Assembly: GCA_900552415.1 (NCBI GenBank)
Contig: USAD01000148.1
Location: 1-7,197 of the forward strand
DNA from: an uncultured Parabacteroides sp.
GTDB taxonomy: Bacteria; Bacteroidota; Bacteroidia; Bacteroidales; Tannerellaceae
Direction: 5' to 3'
Length of the DNA stretch: 7,197 bases
A model generated the notes under the pieces. The model did no database searches, was not told the DNA's origin, and worked only from the letters and a program-made list of their open reading frames with translations. Numbering within the stretch: the first letter of the stretch is position 1; each line of letters opens with the position of its first letter. Positions 5,043 through 7,197 of this stretch are shown piece after piece. The position numbers and the translations under genes are program-made.

Positions 5043-6560
5043 TTATTTCAGGATCTCGATCGCCCGTTGGATACGGCGGATGGACTCCTCTTTGCCCAGT
5101 GCTTCTGTGATATCGAAAATGCCGGGTCCTTTACCCTCGCCAACTAAGGCAAGACGAGCGGCGTTCATGATATTACCTAAATGATAGCCTTTGCTCTCGA
5201 TCCATGCTTTGCACTCGTTTTCCGTACCTTCCACGTCGAACGGCTCACGCTTGCGCAATTGCTCGATGAACTCCGTCAATTGGGCAGCCGAGTCCTCTTT
5301 CCAACGTTTCTTGCGTGTCTTCTCGTCGTAAGTCTCCGGAGCGATGAAGAAGAAAGAGCAGAGATCCCACAACTCCTTGACGAAGTTGACACGGCTCTTC
5401 ATCATGCCGACAACCTTCTCGACATACTTGTGGGTGGTCTGGATACCGTGGCTCTCAACAATCGGTAAGAACAGGTCCGCGATTTCGGAATTGCTCTTCT
5501 CTTGCAGGTAGTGATGGTTGAACCATTTGCCCTTCTCATAATCGAAACGGGCTCCGCTCTTGCCACAACGAGACAGGTCGAAGAGACGGATTAGGTCGTC
5601 CATGCTCATGACCTCCTGGTCATTACCTGGGTTCCAACCCAAAAGGGCGAGGAAGTTGACAACCGCCTCGGGGAAATAACCGCTCTCGCGATAACCCGAA
5701 GAGACATCTCCCGTTTTGGGATCATGCCATTCGAGCGGGAAGACAGGGAAGCCCAGACGGTCGCCGTCGCGCTTGCTCAGCTTGCCGTTGCCTTCCGGCT
5801 TCAGTAACAAGGAGAGGTGAGCGAAACGAGGCATTGTCTCTTCCCAACCGAAGAAACGATAGAGCAGCACGTGCAATGGCGCGCTCGGTAACCACTCCTC
5901 ACCACGGATAACGTGTGTAACCTCCATCAGATGGTCGTCGACGATATTTGCCAAATGGTAAGTCGGCAGTTGGTCTGCTGATTTGTACAGGACCTTATCA
6001 TCAAGGATGGATGAGTTGATGACGACCTCACCACGGATCAGGTCGTTCACGTGAATATTCTCATTCGGCTCGATCTTGGCCCGTACGACATATTGATGGC
6101 CGTCGGCGATCAGTTGGTCGACCTCCTCTTTAGACAGGGTCAAAGAGTTACGCATTTGCTGACGAGTCGACGCGTCGTATTGGAAGTTAGGAATTGTCTT
6201 ACGTTTTTCCTCCAGCTCAGCCGGCGTATCGAACGCGATGTAGGCATGACCGGATTCCAGGAGTTGGTTGACATATTTCTTATAGATATCGCGGCGTTCG
6301 CTTTGGCGGTAAGGACCGTAGTTGCCTCCGAAGCCGACGCCCTCGTCGAACCGGATACCCAGCCAAGTGAGTGCCTCAATGATGTAATCCTCGGCGCCGG
6401 GCACGAAACGTTGAGAGTCGGTATCCTCGATACGTAAAATCAAATCTCCACCATGTTGCTTGGCGAACAGGTAGTTATACAATGCCGTACGGACTCCGCC
6501 AATATGCAACGCTCCCGTTGGGCTGGGAGCGAAACGAACTCTTACTTTTCTTTCAGACAT
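5043..6560 (-). CDS. gltX: Glutamyl-tRNA synthetase
   Basis: Class I aminoacyl-tRNA synthetase that charges tRNA-Glu; 505 residues, normal for Bacteroidetes. The N-terminal Rossmann catalytic domain shows [14 protein letters not shown] (residues 9-22), which contains the HIGH-type signature HIGG (19-22), then ILRIEDTD (41-48), [20 protein letters not shown] (199-218, tRNA-acceptor region) and HVIRGEEWL. The KMSKS-type loop is KLSKRDG (260-266) with Ser262, the position equivalent to the serine that HipA phosphorylates in E. coli GltX. The C-terminal helical anticodon-binding half follows. The ATG at 6560 begins [16 protein letters not shown], as expected. First gene of the operon with waaA and hemW, divergent from the PgpH-like gene. 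Confidence 0.97.
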   Translation of the reverse strand: MSERKVRVRFAPSPTGALHIGGVRTALYNYLFAKQHGGDLILRIEDTDSQRFVPGAEDYIIEALTWLGIRFDEGVGFGGNYGPYRQSERRDIYKKYVNQLLESGHAYIAFDTPAELEEKRKTIPNFQYDASTRQQMRNSLTLSKEEVDQLIADGHQYVVRAKIEPNENIHVNDLIRGEVVINSSILDDKVLYKSADQLPTYHLANIVDDHLMEVTHVIRGEEWLPSAPLHVLLYRFFGWEETMPRFAHLSLLLKPEGNGKLSKRDGDRLGFPVFPLEWHDPKTGDVSSGYRESGYFPEAVVNFLALLGWNPGNDQEVMSMDDLIRLFDLSRCGKSGARFDYEKGKWFNHHYLQEKSNSEIADLFLPIVESHGIQTTHKYVEKVVGMMKSRVNFVKELWDLCSFFFIAPETYDEKTRKKRWKEDSAAQLTEFIEQLRKREPFDVEGTENECKAWIESKGYHLGNIMNAARLALVGEGKGPGIFDITEALGKEESIRRIQRAIEILK

Positions 6561-6597
6561 AATTCTTGATTACTTTATCTAAGATGTATAATGGGCG

Positions 6598-6605
6598 CAA
6601 AATTA
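6598..6605 (-). promoter_or_regulatory. Predicted -7 promoter box of the gltX-waaA-hemW operon
   Basis: TAATTTTG on the minus strand matches TAnnTTTG and lies 37 bp before the gltX ATG, giving a leader of about 30 nt. A TTTAC at 6626-6630, 20 nt upstream, is a weak -33 candidate and is half of a 10-bp palindrome, TTTACGTAAA (6621-6630). Confidence 0.5.
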
Positions 6606-6637
6606 GGCCTTTTTTTTCTCTTTACGTAAACTTTTCG

Positions 6638-6645
6638 TACATTTC
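6638..6645 (+). promoter_or_regulatory. Possible -7 box of the PgpH-like gene
   Basis: TACATTTC differs from TAnnTTTG in the last base only and lies 22 bp before the ATG at 6668. The upstream stretch of eight T falls about where a -33 element would be. Weak support from sequence alone. Confidence 0.3.
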
Positions 6646-6667
6646 GGCCCATAAACGGATTAGCAGC

Positions 6668-7197
6668 ATGAAATTGAATAATTACCATATCCCGTCTGCC
6701 GCCTATTTTATCATAGCGGCGTTGTTTATCGCCTATTTTTTCCCTCGTGAGGGAAAATTCCGTTATCAGTTTTATGAGGGTAAACCTTGGAAGTATGGTT
6801 TGCTGACAGCGCCTTCTGATTTCCCGATCTACAAGACGGATGAGGAAATCAAGATAGAGAAGGACAGTGTGTTAAAGGCGTTCCGTCCTTATTATCGATT
6901 GAACAAGGATATCCAGGCGGAGAAGATAGAGGAATTCCAGCGTGATTACCAGAATAAGTTTTATTTGAAGTTAACACCCTCATATAAGAGTTATATTGAG
7001 AAGTCGTTGACGCAGTTGTATGATCAGGGAATTGTCTCGACTGCTGATTATGAGCGTTTGAAGGAGGAGCATTATGATTATGTCCATCTGTTGGAGAACA
7101 GTGTGGCTCGTATGCAATATACGTGTGACTTCTTTATGGTCACGAGCGCTTATGATTTTATCATCTATAATTGCCCCTCTTATTTGTATACGCGGTT
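6668..7197 (+). CDS. pgpH: PgpH-like 7TM-HD membrane phosphohydrolase, N-terminal part only
   Basis: The first 176 residues of a membrane protein that continues past the right edge. Residues about 9-25 (PSAAYFIIAALFIAYFF) form one transmembrane helix, followed by PREGKFRYQFYEGKPWKYG (26-44) and LLTAPSDFPIYKTDEEI (45-61), the typical opening of Bacteroidetes 7TM-HD proteins with the HD-extracellular domain. The rest seen here is the charged, mostly helical start of that extracytoplasmic domain. Full members then have seven membrane helices and a cytoplasmic HD domain that hydrolyses c-di-AMP; neither is inside the window, so the enzymatic call rests on the N-terminal pattern. The ATG at 6668 is the first good start before the membrane helix; the sequence before it has no clear Shine-Dalgarno. 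It is transcribed away from gltX. Confidence 0.82.
   Translation, partial: MKLNNYHIPSAAYFIIAALFIAYFFPREGKFRYQFYEGKPWKYGLLTAPSDFPIYKTDEEIKIEKDSVLKAFRPYYRLNKDIQAEKIEEFQRDYQNKFYLKLTPSYKSYIEKSLTQLYDQGIVSTADYERLKEEHYDYVHLLENSVARMQYTCDFFMVTSAYDFIIYNCPSYLYTR

Noticed and set aside
6051..6437. 128-codon plus-strand open frame opposite gltX
   Set aside because: It is antisense to the catalytic domain of gltX and has no family resemblance or start signal.
1..7197. CRISPR arrays, tRNA or rRNA genes, insertion sequences
   Set aside because: No regularly spaced direct repeats with spacers, no cloverleaf or rRNA sequence, and no transposase-like frame were seen; the 41-bp spaced sites are short palindromes with an interpretation as operators.

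Overview
The window looks like a chromosomal segment of a Bacteroidales bacterium, most likely Parabacteroides or a close relative. The evidence is the gltX-waaA-hemW gene order, a PgpH-type 7TM-HD gene, weak or absent Shine-Dalgarno sequences, and promoter boxes of the Bacteroidetes form TAnnTTTG in front of three transcription units. The genus is inferred from overall character, not from any database match.

Right half (2664-7197): conserved housekeeping genes. Three tightly packed minus-strand genes form one operon, gltX (glutamyl-tRNA synthetase), waaA (Kdo transferase of lipid A synthesis) and hemW (radical-SAM heme chaperone), with gaps of about 4-17 bp. A short divergent promoter region separates gltX from a plus-strand gene for a PgpH-like membrane HD phosphohydrolase (probable c-di-AMP phosphodiesterase), which runs off the right edge.

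Left half (1-2546): accessory genes, visibly more AT-rich toward the left, all on the minus strand and made of two consecutive toxin-antitoxin-like modules. The first is a zeta/COG4185-type P-loop kinase followed by an overlapping 55-residue partner, closed by a strong intrinsic terminator. The second is a three-gene hipB-hipS-hipT-like operon in which the HipA kinase is split into a small N-terminal-domain protein (HipS-like) and a separate kinase (HipT-like, reaching the left edge). Its genes overlap by 4 and 8 bp. Upstream of hipB lie three operator-like inverted repeats of the same form (TATAYC-N6-GGTAYA), spaced exactly 41 bp apart. The first two cover the predicted -7 and -33 promoter regions, which points to cooperative autorepression.

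The main item of interest is the HipBST-like system with its phased operator array and a kinase that starts with a Cys/His metal-binding-like motif. The zeta-like kinase with its downstream small partner is second. The 311-base gap between the modules (1476-1786) holds the terminators, a pair of related hairpin repeats and the operators, and no credible gene.
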